Source of the DNA: an uncultured Granulosicoccus sp.
GTDB taxonomy: Bacteria; Pseudomonadota; Gammaproteobacteria; Granulosicoccales; Granulosicoccaceae
Assembly (NCBI GenBank): GCA_947499955.1
Contig: CANMQI010000004.1
Location: forward strand, 425,289-489,288
Direction: 5' to 3'
Length of the DNA stretch: 64,000 bases
Below are positions 34,560 to 43,915 of the stretch, one piece after another (position 1 is the first letter of the stretch; each line of letters begins with the position of its first letter). The notes under the pieces were generated by a model, which saw only the letters and a list, made by a program, of their open reading frames with translations, searched no databases and was not told where the DNA came from. Made by a program: the position numbers and the translations under genes.

Positions 34560-35663
34560 ATGTCGAGTGAGACAACCGTAGACGACGAACGGCTGAAGTC
34601 CGAATCCACGATGGCCAGTCTGATGAAGCGGCCAGAGCTGGGAGCCATAGCCGGCGTCGTACTGGTCACCATCTTTTTCCTGATAACTGCCGACAGCGCC
34701 ATGTTCACGCTGGCCGGCTTCATGAACTTCATGTCCCCGGCGGCGCAGCTGGGCATTCTGGCCATCGGTGCAGCGCTGCTCATGATCGGTGGTGAGTTCG
34801 ATCTGTCGCTCGGCTCCATGATTGCGTTTATCGGCTTGTTCTTCGGGGCCTGCGTGGTCAACTTCGGGCAACCATTGATACTGGCCATCCCGTTGACCTT
34901 CCTGTTCGCAGCGGTGGTTGGTACCGTCAACGGGCAGATCGTGATTCGAACAGGACTGCCCTCCTTCATCGTGACCCTGGCATTCCTGTTCATCTACCGT
35001 GGCCTGTCACTGGTTGGTTTGAAGGCGGCCACTGACGGGTCAACTCAACTGCGAGGGATACGCCCTGCCGTGGAGAATGACTTTCTGACGCCGATCTTCA
35101 GCGGCGATGCCTTCCCCGGATTGTTTCTGGCTCTGGCGGATATGGGGCTCATCGATACTTTCCAGAATGGCACGCCCAAGGTCAAGGGCATTCCCGTGGA
35201 AATTCTCTGGTTCATCCTTATCGCCGGTATTGCTACCTATGTGCTGTTGCGTACGCCGGTTGGCAACTGGATCTTTGCCTCCGGTGGTGACGCGAATGCG
35301 GCATCCAATTCCGGTGTACCCGTTCGCAAGGTGAAGATCGGCCTGTTCGTGGTGACGGCGGCCTGTGCTGCGCTGGTTGCCATCATCACGGTGCTTGACA
35401 GTGGTTCTACAGATGCAAGGCGTGGTTTTCAGAAGGAGTTCGAGGCCATCATCGCGGCGGTCATCGGAGGCTGCCTGTTGACGGGGGGCTACGGATCGGC
35501 CATCGGGGCGTTCTTCGGTTCCATCATATTCGGCATGGTGCTGATCGGCCTCAGCTATACGCAGATCGATCAGGATTGGTACCTGGTATTCCTGGGTGGC
35601 ATGCTACTGATCGCCGTACTTTTCAACAACATGATACGCAAGCGTGTCACGGGAGAACGCTGA
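34560..35663 (+). CDS. Sugar/inositol ABC transporter permease
   Basis: A 367-residue RbsC/BPD_transp_2-type permease with about nine or ten hydrophobic segments. Recognisable parts are [18 protein letters not shown] near residue 80, [20 protein letters not shown] near 122 and the [20 protein letters not shown] loop near 305. It has a charged N-terminal cytoplasmic tail of about 25 residues and an inserted loop around 160-210, making it longer than RbsC. GAGAGGTAAAATC precedes the chosen start. Inner membrane; partner of the neighbouring binding protein and ATPase. Confidence 0.92.
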   Translation: MSSETTVDDERLKSESTMASLMKRPELGAIAGVVLVTIFFLITADSAMFTLAGFMNFMSPAAQLGILAIGAALLMIGGEFDLSLGSMIAFIGLFFGACVVNFGQPLILAIPLTFLFAAVVGTVNGQIVIRTGLPSFIVTLAFLFIYRGLSLVGLKAATDGSTQLRGIRPAVENDFLTPIFSGDAFPGLFLALADMGLIDTFQNGTPKVKGIPVEILWFILIAGIATYVLLRTPVGNWIFASGGDANAASNSGVPVRKVKIGLFVVTAACAALVAIITVLDSGSTDARRGFQKEFEAIIAAVIGGCLLTGGYGSAIGAFFGSIIFGMVLIGLSYTQIDQDWYLVFLGGMLLIAVLFNNMIRKRVTGER

Positions 35664-35664
35664 T

Positions 35665-36447
35665 ATGTCCACCGATCCTATTGTCCATATGGAAGGTATC
35701 GAGAAGCATTTCGGTAACGTCATTGCATTGAACGGCGTGTCCTTCGATGTTCGTGCCGGTGAGTGTCACTGCCTGTTGGGTGACAACGGTGCGGGGAAGT
35801 CGACGTTCATCAAGACCATGTCCGGGGTACACAAACCGACGCATGGCTCGATTCATTTCGAAGGCAGGCCGATGAATTTCGACAGCCCTCGAGATGCCAT
35901 GGAAGCAGGCATCGCCACCGTATTTCAGGACCTGGCGATGATCCCCTTGATGTCGGTTACCCGAAATTTCTTCATGGGCCGTGAACCGACGAAAGGAAAA
36001 GGACTGTTCAAACGCTTTGATACGGAAGCTGCGAGCAAGGCCGCTATCGAGGAGATGAAGAAGATGGGCATCAACCTGCGAGCCCCCGATCAGGCGGTGG
36101 GTACCTTGTCAGGTGGCGAACGGCAGACGGTGGCTATCGCTCGTGCGGTCTATTTCGGTGCGAAGGTGCTGATTCTGGATGAACCCACCTCGGCACTGGG
36201 CGTGCGGCAGACCTCGAATGTACTGGCCACGATTGATCGGGTGCGCAAGCAAGGCGTGGGCGTTGTCTTCATCACTCACAACGTCAGGCATGCCATGGCC
36301 GTCGGAGACCGTTTCACCGTGCTCAACCGAGGCAAGACCCTGGGTACGGCACTCAAGGATGAAATCACCGCCGAGGAGTTGCAGGATCTGATGGCGGGTG
36401 GGCAGGAACTGGCGACGTTGGAAGGTTCGCTGGGAGGCACGGTATAG
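35665..36447 (+). CDS. Sugar/inositol ABC transporter ATP-binding protein (single domain)
   Basis: A 260-residue ABC ATPase: Walker [10 protein letters not shown] (near residue 39), signature [15 protein letters not shown], Walker [11 protein letters not shown] and the switch His in FITHN. Unlike RbsA, which has two fused ABC domains of about 500 residues, this is one domain, as in FrcA-type systems, so a homodimer must drive the transporter. The start follows the permease stop by one base; an upstream in-frame GTG overlaps the permease and was rejected. A 15-bp stem-loop ends the operon. Confidence 0.92.
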   Translation: MSTDPIVHMEGIEKHFGNVIALNGVSFDVRAGECHCLLGDNGAGKSTFIKTMSGVHKPTHGSIHFEGRPMNFDSPRDAMEAGIATVFQDLAMIPLMSVTRNFFMGREPTKGKGLFKRFDTEAASKAAIEEMKKMGINLRAPDQAVGTLSGGERQTVAIARAVYFGAKVLILDEPTSALGVRQTSNVLATIDRVRKQGVGVVFITHNVRHAMAVGDRFTVLNRGKTLGTALKDEITAEELQDLMAGGQELATLEGSLGGTV

Positions 36448-36470
36448 CCCGGTAGTCTGCCAGGTTCTCC

Positions 36471-36506
36471 ACCCTGAACTGACGCCGACGCGCGTCAGTT
36501 CAGGGT
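36471..36506 (+). terminator. 15-bp perfect stem-loop ending the inositol operon
   Basis: ACCCTGAACTGACGC and GCGTCAGTTCAGGGT pair perfectly around a six-base loop, 24 bases after the ATPase stop. There is only a short T run afterwards, but the stem is the longest in the window and marks the end of the iol-transport operon. Confidence 0.75.
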
Positions 36507-36679
36507 TTGCACCGGATTGGTATCGGTGAAGCTTCAATGACAGTACGGGCACCAGAGATGGCTGACCGGTATTGGCGCGAAGTCTCGACTGTGAAGCAGT
36601 ATGCATATCCCCTGCCCTCGTGGACCTCGGGTGTCAGCTCGCATACACTAGCGGCACCTCTCAGTCCGGAAAAATCATC

Positions 36680-37444
36680 TTGAAGAGCAAGCGCAACGAT
36701 CCGTGTCATTGCGGCAGTGGGAAGAAGTACAAGAAATGCTGTATGCAGACCGAGATGGGACTCTCGGGAGACGATATCCTGCGCGTGCTCCGTCAGTTGT
36801 GCCACAGGCTGGAGAAGGCTGGCCGGGAGCAATACGGAGAATCGGTCGACAATGCCGCCTGGGAGGACTTCAGCCGCTGGGGGCTTGAGGCCATTGCTCG
36901 CGAAGAGCAGGCCTACAAGGCGGCCTTCAGCGACTGGTATCTGTACGCCTGGCTGCCTGATGATACGGCCCTCGGACGTGCCACCTTCACCTCGGCATTG
37001 TCAGATCACCCGATTGCCGCTGATTTTCTCAAGGCCAACCGACGTGAGCTGGGTCCTGTCGAGCAAGGCGTGATCGATGTTGCCACCACGGCACCCTACA
37101 GCTTTTACACGGTGACGGCTGTTGCCGAGGATGATCGCCTGCACCTGCGAGAGATCTACACGGAGCAGGATGTCGTGGTGGAGGCTGTTGGCAATCGCTC
37201 TTTTGCCGAAGACGATGTGCTGTACTGCACCGTCGTCGGGGTCAACGGCGTGTCGGTACTGCTGGGATGCATGCCCAATGTTCTGTCTGCGAACGAACAG
37301 GCAACCATAGAGACACATCGTGAAAAATGGAAAGCCGAAGAAGGTGGCAAACTTGATCGCCGGCTGTTGTATCTGCATGACACAGAGCTCCGGCGTCTGT
37401 ATTTCATGCTGTTGTCGAAAGCACAGAAGGCCCGATTGCACTAG
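36680..37444 (+). CDS. SEC-C zinc-motif protein of unknown function
   Basis: A 254-residue protein that opens with a SEC-C zinc motif (NDPCHCGSGKKYKKCC, about residues 6-21), the metal-binding element found at the end of SecA and in many small proteins. The rest (residues 30-254) is an unrecognised, probably mixed alpha/beta domain rich in acidic residues. The TTG at 36680 was chosen because GGA lies upstream and the preceding in-frame sequence reads like non-coding DNA; an ATG at 36572 is possible. It is a lone gene between the inositol operon and the LysR gene. Confidence 0.7.
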   Translation: MKSKRNDPCHCGSGKKYKKCCMQTEMGLSGDDILRVLRQLCHRLEKAGREQYGESVDNAAWEDFSRWGLEAIAREEQAYKAAFSDWYLYAWLPDDTALGRATFTSALSDHPIAADFLKANRRELGPVEQGVIDVATTAPYSFYTVTAVAEDDRLHLREIYTEQDVVVEAVGNRSFAEDDVLYCTVVGVNGVSVLLGCMPNVLSANEQATIETHREKWKAEEGGKLDRRLLYLHDTELRRLYFMLLSKAQKARLH

Positions 37445-37497
37445 TGGGTCATCGTCCGGCATGACAGGCGAGCTTGTCCACCTGCGTCACCAAGCGA

Positions 37498-38403
37498 TCA
37501 CTTCGGCTCGTCTGCCTGCTTCTGATCACTGACGAGCAGATCATAAAAGGCGCTGGCAGCCGGCGAAAGCGAGCTCTTTTGCCGGCGGAACACGACGATC
37601 TGGCGTTTGATGGTGGGCCCGCTGAGCAGGATTCTGCTGATCCCGGATCGCGTGCGAGGTTCCAGGGTGGATTCCGGCAATATGGCAACGCCGACACCCG
37701 CTGACACCAGGCCGATGGCCGTGGAAAGATGACGTACTTCATAGGTACCGGACAGTTTGATGCCGTGTTTTGACAGCTGATAATCCATCAACACGCGATT
37801 TGCACTCAATGTGCTGATGGTGATGAGGTGAGCATCGTTGAGATCTGACCAGGCCACTCGAGTCCTGTCACCGAGAGGATGGTCCGCCGGACAGAAGAAC
37901 ATGTAAGGCTCTTCCAGCAGTGGAGTCTCTTCCAGTTCGGGGTGATGCTCGGTCGATATACCGATTCCCAGTTCGGCCTTACCATGCAGGACGGCATCGC
38001 GCACATCGAAGGCGTTGGTGTCGATGACCCGTATATGGTTATCGGGATGGGTGAGCGAATAGCGCTTGATGGCCTCGGGTAGTTTGTAGGAAGCCATGGT
38101 CGGGATGCTGGCGATCGTGAAATGACCGACGCCGTGTCTGGATACGTCTTTCAGGCGGTCTACGGCCCTCGTGACCTCTTCGACAATGGACTGGGCCTGT
38201 GGCAGGAATTCGCGACCCACGGGGGTGAGTTCGACATAGCGTGTCGTGCGATCAAGCAGACGTAGATCGAGGTAGGACTCCAGCTTCTGGATGCGACGCG
38301 TCAATGCTGTCTGTGTGACATGCAGGTAGTCGGAAGCTGCGGTGAATCCGCCTGTTTCGGCGATCGCGACAAATGCCTGAATACCGTCGAAATCGAATTT
38401 CAT
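37498..38403 (-). CDS. LysR-family transcriptional regulator
   Basis: A 301-residue LysR-type regulator. The N-terminal winged helix (FDGIQAFVAIAETGGFTAAS, then VTQTALTRRIQKLESYLDLRLL) and a two-lobed effector domain are complete. The start at MKFDF is supported by AAGGAGGAAG upstream. It is divergent from the prpF-like gene that opens the tricarboxylate cluster, with a TTCAC-N11-GTGAA repeat in the shared promoter, so it most likely activates that cluster in response to its substrate. Confidence 0.92.
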   Translation of the reverse strand: MKFDFDGIQAFVAIAETGGFTAASDYLHVTQTALTRRIQKLESYLDLRLLDRTTRYVELTPVGREFLPQAQSIVEEVTRAVDRLKDVSRHGVGHFTIASIPTMASYKLPEAIKRYSLTHPDNHIRVIDTNAFDVRDAVLHGKAELGIGISTEHHPELEETPLLEEPYMFFCPADHPLGDRTRVAWSDLNDAHLITISTLSANRVLMDYQLSKHGIKLSGTYEVRHLSTAIGLVSAGVGVAILPESTLEPRTRSGISRILLSGPTIKRQIVVFRRQKSSLSPAASAFYDLLVSDQKQADEPK

Positions 38404-38428
38404 GGATTGACTTCCTCCTTCGGCGACA

Positions 38429-38449
38429 TTCACTTATGCGCTTTGTGAA
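38429..38449. promoter_or_regulatory. Candidate LysR site, TTCAC-N11-GTGAA
   Basis: Five-base inverted arms 11 bases apart in the divergent promoter between the LysR gene and the first prpF-like gene, 26 bp from the regulator start. This is a typical place for an autoregulatory LysR recognition site. Confidence 0.5.
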
Positions 38450-38543
38450 TCAATCATACGATTTATTGCATTTCCGTACAAACAGCCTTCCGCCCTACTA
38501 TCGGCTCAACCAAGTCAATGCAGTGGGTTGAGGAGATCAACGG

Positions 38544-39662
38544 ATGAAATGCATTCCCTGTGTCCTGATGCGAGGTGGTTCTTCCAAAGGGCTGTTTTTC
38601 CTTGCGCAGGATCTGCCGGTAGCGAAAGACGAGAGAGACCGTCTGTTGCTCGCCGCGATGGGTTCTCCGGATCTTCGACAGATTGATGGTATGGGCGGGG
38701 GTGACAGCCAGAGCAGTAAAGTGGTCATCGTTCAGGCCTCAGCTCGGGACGACGCTGACGTAGAACATCTTTTCGCCCAGGTGTCTGTCGCCCGAAATTT
38801 TGTCGATTACCTGCCGAACAGCGGCAACATGCTGGCAGCTGTTGCACCCTTCGCGATCGAGCAGGGAATCATCCCTGCTTCCTCCCCCGAGAGCTGTGTG
38901 CGTGTGCTCAATCTGAACAGCGGCAAGATTGTCGAGGTCACGCTGTCAACCCCACAGGGTAAGGTCAACCACGAGGGCGACTGTCGTCTCGATGGTGTAC
39001 CAGGCAGTTTTGCACCGCTGCGGTTGCACTTTCTTGATCCCGCCGGCACTCGTACTGGCGTGTTGCTGCCCACCGGAAAGGCGCGCGATATCATCAGCGG
39101 CGTCGAGGTCACCTGCATCGATTGTGCGATCCCCTTGGCGATTGTCGCTGCAGAGTCACTGGGCAAGAGCGGTCATGAGTCGAAGGAAGAGCTGGATGCC
39201 GATCGTGAGCTATCAGGCAGACTCAAGGACATCCGCCTGCAAGCGGCCAGATTGATGGGCCTGGAGGCCACCGAGAGTGTGGCCTTGCCCAAGATTGCCC
39301 TCGTCGCCTCACCGCGTCACAGCGGCAGTATCGCTGCACGCTATTTTTCACCGAACTGGTGCCACGCAACGTTTGCCATCTCTGGCGCGCTGGGCCTGGC
39401 GGCGGCTTGTCACGTGACCAATTCCGTCGCGGAAGCCTGCGTCGAGCTGGATATGAATCACTACGACCGAATCATCATCGAGCACCCTAGTGGCAGCATG
39501 CAATGCCATGTCGATGTTACCGACCACTCACCCGGCAACATGCCGCTGGTCACCAGTGGCTCTGTGGTCACCACTGCAAGGCCACTGCTGAGCGGTGTGG
39601 TTGTGGTGCCGGAAAGGCACGCGAATCCAGATACGGATTTGACCCTCTCACCTGCAAATTGA
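38544..39662 (+). CDS. PrpF-family isomerase (Ser variant)
   Basis: A 372-residue PrpF/LigU-type protein with the diaminopimelate-epimerase fold; relatives shift double bonds in aconitate-like or oxalomesaconate substrates without cofactors. The start CIPCVLMRGGSSKGLFFLAQ and MGSPDLRQIDGMGGGDSQSSK are family signatures, with the conserved Lys at K59. The usual N-C-G-N motif is N-S-G-N here (Ser93), so the conserved Cys is absent. It is first in the cluster, divergent from the LysR gene and followed by a Tct receptor, pointing to an imported tricarboxylate as substrate. Confidence 0.88.
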   Translation: MKCIPCVLMRGGSSKGLFFLAQDLPVAKDERDRLLLAAMGSPDLRQIDGMGGGDSQSSKVVIVQASARDDADVEHLFAQVSVARNFVDYLPNSGNMLAAVAPFAIEQGIIPASSPESCVRVLNLNSGKIVEVTLSTPQGKVNHEGDCRLDGVPGSFAPLRLHFLDPAGTRTGVLLPTGKARDIISGVEVTCIDCAIPLAIVAAESLGKSGHESKEELDADRELSGRLKDIRLQAARLMGLEATESVALPKIALVASPRHSGSIAARYFSPNWCHATFAISGALGLAAACHVTNSVAEACVELDMNHYDRIIIEHPSGSMQCHVDVTDHSPGNMPLVTSGSVVTTARPLLSGVVVVPERHANPDTDLTLSPAN

Positions 39663-39685
39663 TGTACACCCAAAGGAGAAATACC

Positions 39686-40792
39686 ATGAAAAGCACCATG
39701 AATCGCACTCGCCGGGATTTGCTCGGCGCAACCGCAGCCCTTGTTGCTGCAGCCGTTTTCTCGCCCCTGGCAGCACACGCTGATGCCGTCGACTTCAGTG
39801 ATGAGACCATAGAATTCATCATGCCATTCGGCGTCGGTGGGGGCTCCGATACCTGGGCTCGTTTCAACGCGCCCTTTCTATCCCGATACCTGCCCGGACA
39901 ACCCACGGTCGTCGTGAAGAACGTGCCCGGCGGCGGCTCGATTACCGGCGCCAACCAGTTTGCCAAGCGTGCCAAAGCGGACGGTATGAGTGTGCTGGGC
40001 ACATCAGCTTCAACGCAGTTCCCCTATCTGCTCGATGACAAGCGTGTCAAGTACGAATACAAGGACTGGCTGGTCGTGCTTGCAGCACCGACCGGTGGTG
40101 TCGCCTATCTCAACAGTGAGCTAGGTGTTGAATCCCTGGCTGATCTGGGAAAACTGAAAGATCAGCGGCTGATCTATGGCAGTCAGGGCGCTACATCGCT
40201 GGACCTTGTTCCGTTGCTGGCCTTTCGCCTGCTGGGGCTCGACGTTCAACACGTTTTTGGCATGAAAAGTCGCGGAGAAGGACGTCTGGCGTTTGAACGT
40301 GGTGAGGCCAATATCGATTTTCAGACCACGTCCGCGTATCTGAAAAGTTCACTGCCCATGGTTGAAGAAGGCAAGGCAGTCCCCCTGTTCAGCATTGGGG
40401 CGGCGGATGATAATGGCAAGATCGTGCGTGATCCGAATTTCCCTGATTTACCGCATATTGGCGAAGCCGTTGAAATGGTCACTGGCAAGCCACCCGAGGG
40501 AATTGAATGGGAAGCTTTCAAGGCCTTTCTGATTGCCGGCTTTCCAGCTCAGAAACTGTTGATGCTGCCTAAAGGTACCTCTGAGGATATCGTGGAAGCC
40601 TACCGCGAGGCGGTGCGCAAGATGAAGGATGATCCGGAATATCAGGCAGCCAAGGTCGATGCATTGGGAGGCTATGAGCAAGTCACTGACGAGGCGGCGG
40701 ACGCACTGTTTGCCGAGGGCACGACGATCGACCCGGAAGCACGAGACTGGGTGCGAGCGTTGCTTGAAAAAGACTACAACGCGCGCTTCTGA
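39686..40792 (+). CDS. Tripartite tricarboxylate transporter receptor (TctC-like, divergent)
   Basis: A 368-residue periplasmic receptor. The N-terminus has a twin-arginine-like signal (NRTRRDLLGATAALVAAAVF, cleavage near residue 32), unlike the ordinary signal of the tctC at 9797. The ligand-loop equivalent is FIMPFGVGGGSDTWARF, diverged from PPGGSTD, and VVVKNVPGGGSITGANQF follows. AAGGAG precedes the start. It is longer than standard Bug proteins. The next gene is the fused TctA-TctB permease; the ligand is presumably the acid used by the downstream enzymes. Confidence 0.88.
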   Translation: MKSTMNRTRRDLLGATAALVAAAVFSPLAAHADAVDFSDETIEFIMPFGVGGGSDTWARFNAPFLSRYLPGQPTVVVKNVPGGGSITGANQFAKRAKADGMSVLGTSASTQFPYLLDDKRVKYEYKDWLVVLAAPTGGVAYLNSELGVESLADLGKLKDQRLIYGSQGATSLDLVPLLAFRLLGLDVQHVFGMKSRGEGRLAFERGEANIDFQTTSAYLKSSLPMVEEGKAVPLFSIGAADDNGKIVRDPNFPDLPHIGEAVEMVTGKPPEGIEWEAFKAFLIAGFPAQKLLMLPKGTSEDIVEAYREAVRKMKDDPEYQAAKVDALGGYEQVTDEAADALFAEGTTIDPEARDWVRALLEKDYNARF

Positions 40793-40859
40793 TTGCTGCG
40801 CAAGCCGCTTGAAGTATCAGTCACTGGAATTGCATTTTTCACGATTTCGCTTGACTGAA

Positions 40860-40887
40860 GCCCGACACGGCGAAAGCTGTGCCGGGC
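40860..40887 (+). repeat. Stem-loop between receptor and permease genes
   Basis: GCCCG-A-CACGGC pairs with GCTGTG-C-CGGGC around a GAAA tetraloop, with one mismatch and one G-U pair. It lies between the TctC-like and TctA-TctB genes, the same position as the other receptor hairpins in the window. Confidence 0.65.
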
Positions 40888-40920
40888 CACGCCGGCCGCC
40901 ATCTTACACGGAGTTTTCTC

Positions 40921-42933
40921 ATGTTCGAAGCCATGCAGAGTGCCTTCCTTGCGCTCATATCAATCCATCATTTTGCGTATATGTTTCTCGGCATCGTCGT
41001 TGGGCTGGGAGTCGGTATCCTGCCCGGTCTGGGCGGTATTGCGGGAATGTCACTACTCATGCCCTTCATTTACGGCATGGACCAGATATCGGCCCTGGCC
41101 ATGCTGGTCGGCATGGTGGCGGTAATCCCCACTGGCGACACCTTCACCTCGGTTCTGATGGGCATTCCTGGTTCCAGTGCCAGTCAGGCAACGGTCCTCG
41201 ACGGCTTTCCGCTGGCGAGGAAGGGTCAGGCGGCGCGTGCACTCAGTGCTGCGTTTTCCGCCTCGTTGCTGGGCGGCGTATTCGGAGCTGTGATGCTGAC
41301 AGGCTTTGTGGTTGTTGCCAAGCCCCTGATATTGTCATTCACGACGGCTGAATTGTTCATGTTCTCCCTGCTAGGCTTGTCGGTGGTCGGTGTGTTGGCA
41401 GGCGAGAGCATCATGCGTGGCGTGGTAGCCGCTGGCCTGGGTTTGATGGTCGGCGCGATGGGGGCGGCACCGGCCACAGGCGAGAGTCGTTTCGACCTGG
41501 GGATCGACTATCTGCAAGACGGCATTCCGCTGGTCATCATTGGTCTGGGTCTGTTTGCCATTCCCGAGATTGCCGATCTGATTCGTCGTTCACGCCCCAT
41601 TGCCTCAGGCTCCGGTCTGGGGGCCGGGTGGCTGCAAGGCGTGCGCGATACCTTGAAAAACTGGTTTCTGGTCATGCGTTGTTCGGCCCTGGGAACATTC
41701 ATCGGCTCCATTCCCGGTCTGGGTGGTGGTGTGGTTGACTGGATTGCCTATGGTCATGCGGTGCAGACCAGCAAGGACTCCAGCGAATTCGGCAAGGGAG
41801 AAGTCAAGGGTGTGATTGCGCCAGAGGCTGCAAACAATGCACTCCAGGGGGGGGCGCTGATGCCGACACTGCTCTTCGGAATTCCTGGCTCGGGCAGCAT
41901 GGCCGTGTTTCTCGGTGGCATGGCTCTGCTGGGTCTGCAGCCGGGTCCATCGATGGTAACCACGGATCTGCAACTGACCTATACCATTGCCTGGACGCTG
42001 GCGTTTTCCAGCATCGTAGGGGCGGCCATATGCTTTTTTCTCGCCGTACCGATCGCGCGCCTGACCTTCGTACCTTTCAATCTCATTGCGCCCTTCATGA
42101 TCATGATCATCTGTTTTGCAGCCTTTCAGGCGCGGCGGGATCTGACGGATCTTCTGGTGCTGTTTGCAGTGGGTATGGTCGGCATCTTTCTGCGCCGCTT
42201 CGGCTGGCCAAGACCGGCCTTCCTCATCGGTTTCGTGCTGTCCAGTCAGGCCGAGAACTACCTGTATCAGGCATTGCAGTTCTACGGTTGGGAGTTCGTT
42301 CAACGCCCGGGTGTGCTGATTATCGGTGCGTTGGCAATCGGCTCAACGCTGATGGCATTGCGCAGCCGGGTGTCAGAGGATGGCGCTGTCAGTTTCGATG
42401 CCGATGGCAAGAAAGCTGACAAGCCGGTACTGGGTGGAACGAGCAAGACCGAGCGGCGGCCGCAGATCGTGTTTGCCATCGTGCTATTGGCGACGTTTCT
42501 CTACGGTGTTCTCAGTAGTGCGCCACTGAGCTTCCTTGGATCCGTGTTTCCGTTCTATACATCGGTTCTGATGATCGCATTCATGGGGTATATGGTCATG
42601 ATGCTACTGGTCGCCAAGCCGGGGCATTCGGCTCATTTCGATCAGGAGCTGGCTGCGAAAGCCAAGGGGGCTGATGACGGCACGAGCGTCTGGCCGTCAG
42701 TAGGATGGTTCGTATTCCTCTTCGGTATGACAGCACTGTTCGGGTTCATCCTGTCAATAGCCGTTTTCATCATGACCTTCCTGATGGTACGCACTCGTCT
42801 GGGCATATTGCGAAGCCTGATCTACACGGGTCTTTGTATTGCTTTCATGTGCACCCTGGGTCACTTCCTGACACTGGATTTCCCGCCCGGATTGCTTCAG
42901 CACTACGTCGATATGCCATGGCCATTGAAGTAG
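40921..42933 (+). CDS. Fused TctA-TctB tricarboxylate transporter permease
   Basis: A 670-residue membrane protein. Residues 1 to about 495 match TctA (GVGILPGLGGIAGMSLLMPF near residue 36; the second repeat GSIPGLGGGVVDWIAYGHAV near 262). After a charged linker (about 480-515, KKADKPVLGGTSKTERR), four more hydrophobic helices (RPQIVFAIVLLATFLYGVLS onward) correspond to TctB. A single-chain TctAB is less common than separate genes. GGAG lies before the ATG. It works with the adjacent receptor to import a carboxylate. Confidence 0.88.
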   Translation: MFEAMQSAFLALISIHHFAYMFLGIVVGLGVGILPGLGGIAGMSLLMPFIYGMDQISALAMLVGMVAVIPTGDTFTSVLMGIPGSSASQATVLDGFPLARKGQAARALSAAFSASLLGGVFGAVMLTGFVVVAKPLILSFTTAELFMFSLLGLSVVGVLAGESIMRGVVAAGLGLMVGAMGAAPATGESRFDLGIDYLQDGIPLVIIGLGLFAIPEIADLIRRSRPIASGSGLGAGWLQGVRDTLKNWFLVMRCSALGTFIGSIPGLGGGVVDWIAYGHAVQTSKDSSEFGKGEVKGVIAPEAANNALQGGALMPTLLFGIPGSGSMAVFLGGMALLGLQPGPSMVTTDLQLTYTIAWTLAFSSIVGAAICFFLAVPIARLTFVPFNLIAPFMIMIICFAAFQARRDLTDLLVLFAVGMVGIFLRRFGWPRPAFLIGFVLSSQAENYLYQALQFYGWEFVQRPGVLIIGALAIGSTLMALRSRVSEDGAVSFDADGKKADKPVLGGTSKTERRPQIVFAIVLLATFLYGVLSSAPLSFLGSVFPFYTSVLMIAFMGYMVMMLLVAKPGHSAHFDQELAAKAKGADDGTSVWPSVGWFVFLFGMTALFGFILSIAVFIMTFLMVRTRLGILRSLIYTGLCIAFMCTLGHFLTLDFPPGLLQHYVDMPWPLK

Positions 42934-42996
42934 GCCGGACTTGTAGAAAACACCCCTTTTTCAACTGACAAACCTTTGGACTCAGCTCGTCGCCAG

Positions 42997-43013
42997 CCCT
43001 CCTTGCCGGAGGG
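42997..43013 (+). repeat. Small stem-loop after the transporter gene
   Basis: CCCTCC and GGAGGG pair around a five-base loop, 64 bases after the transporter stop and 47 bases before the hydratase start. It could modulate read-through into the enzyme genes. Confidence 0.4.
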
Positions 43014-43059
43014 TGGTAGCAAGACCGCTGCGCCCGCATTGCGTGAAGGAGAATTTGAA

Positions 43060-43914
43060 ATGAAGCTCGAAAAATGGATCGGCCGTTCGGAGGAAGTCTC
43101 CGATATTGCTACTGCGACGCCTTATGCGGCCTTGTCTGCCACCTTCGATCGTCCTGCGGAACGACCGGAGATCGGCACCCCGCTGCCTGGTCTGTGGCAC
43201 TGGCTTTACTTTCTGCCTCTGCATCGTCAGTCCGACATCGGCCCGGACGGTCATGCCAGACTCGGTGGCTTTCTTCCGCCGGTGCCACTGCCACGGCGCA
43301 TGTGGGCGGGAAGCCAGTTCACCTTTCACAAGCCACTACGTATCGGTGATGCGATGACGCGCACCTCAACCATTCATGATGTGACTGAAAAGAACGGGCG
43401 AACGGGCCGCCTGGTGTTCGTCAAGGTGCTTCACGAGATTCGTCGCGAAGGGGAATCGGATATAGCGTTGACCGAGTATCACGATATCGTTTATCGCCAG
43501 GCAGCACAGCCTGATGATGTACCGCCCTCGCCCATGGCTGCGCCGGCAAGTTCAAGCTGGGAAAGGAAATGGGTGCCGGACGATGTATTGCTGTTCCGCT
43601 ATTCCGCTCTGACGTTCAACGGCCATCGCATTCACTACGACCGCAAGTATGTGACAGAGGTCGAAGGCTATCCCGGATTGATCGTGCATGGCCCGATGAT
43701 CGCTACCCTGCTACTCGATCTGCTGCGCCATGAGCTGCCCGATGCCGAGCTTGCCAGTTTCGAATTTCGTGCGGTGCGCCCTGTATTCGATATCAACCAC
43801 TTCTTTGTCTGCGGAGAACCCGAGCCCGATGGCAAGACGTTCCGGCTATGGGCAAAAGACCACGAAGGCTGGCTGACCATGCAGGCCACCGCTGTCATCA
43901 GACAGGGAGAATGA
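43060..43914 (+). CDS. Mesaconyl/itaconyl-CoA hydratase-like protein
   Basis: A 284-residue double hot-dog protein of the HTD2/FAS1-like dehydratase group, which includes mesaconyl-C4-CoA hydratase and the itaconyl-CoA hydratase (Ich) of Pseudomonas. The family motif RYSALTFNGHRIHYDRKY (residues 180-197) is intact, as is the N-terminal RRMWAGSQFTFHKPLRIGD lid. AAGGAGAA precedes the start. It overlaps no gene but is followed two bases later by a CoA-transferase and then a CitE-type lyase. That is the same three-enzyme set used to activate, hydrate and split itaconate or mesaconate. Confidence 0.85.
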   Translation: MKLEKWIGRSEEVSDIATATPYAALSATFDRPAERPEIGTPLPGLWHWLYFLPLHRQSDIGPDGHARLGGFLPPVPLPRRMWAGSQFTFHKPLRIGDAMTRTSTIHDVTEKNGRTGRLVFVKVLHEIRREGESDIALTEYHDIVYRQAAQPDDVPPSPMAAPASSSWERKWVPDDVLLFRYSALTFNGHRIHYDRKYVTEVEGYPGLIVHGPMIATLLLDLLRHELPDAELASFEFRAVRPVFDINHFFVCGEPEPDGKTFRLWAKDHEGWLTMQATAVIRQGE

Positions 43915-43915
43915 G

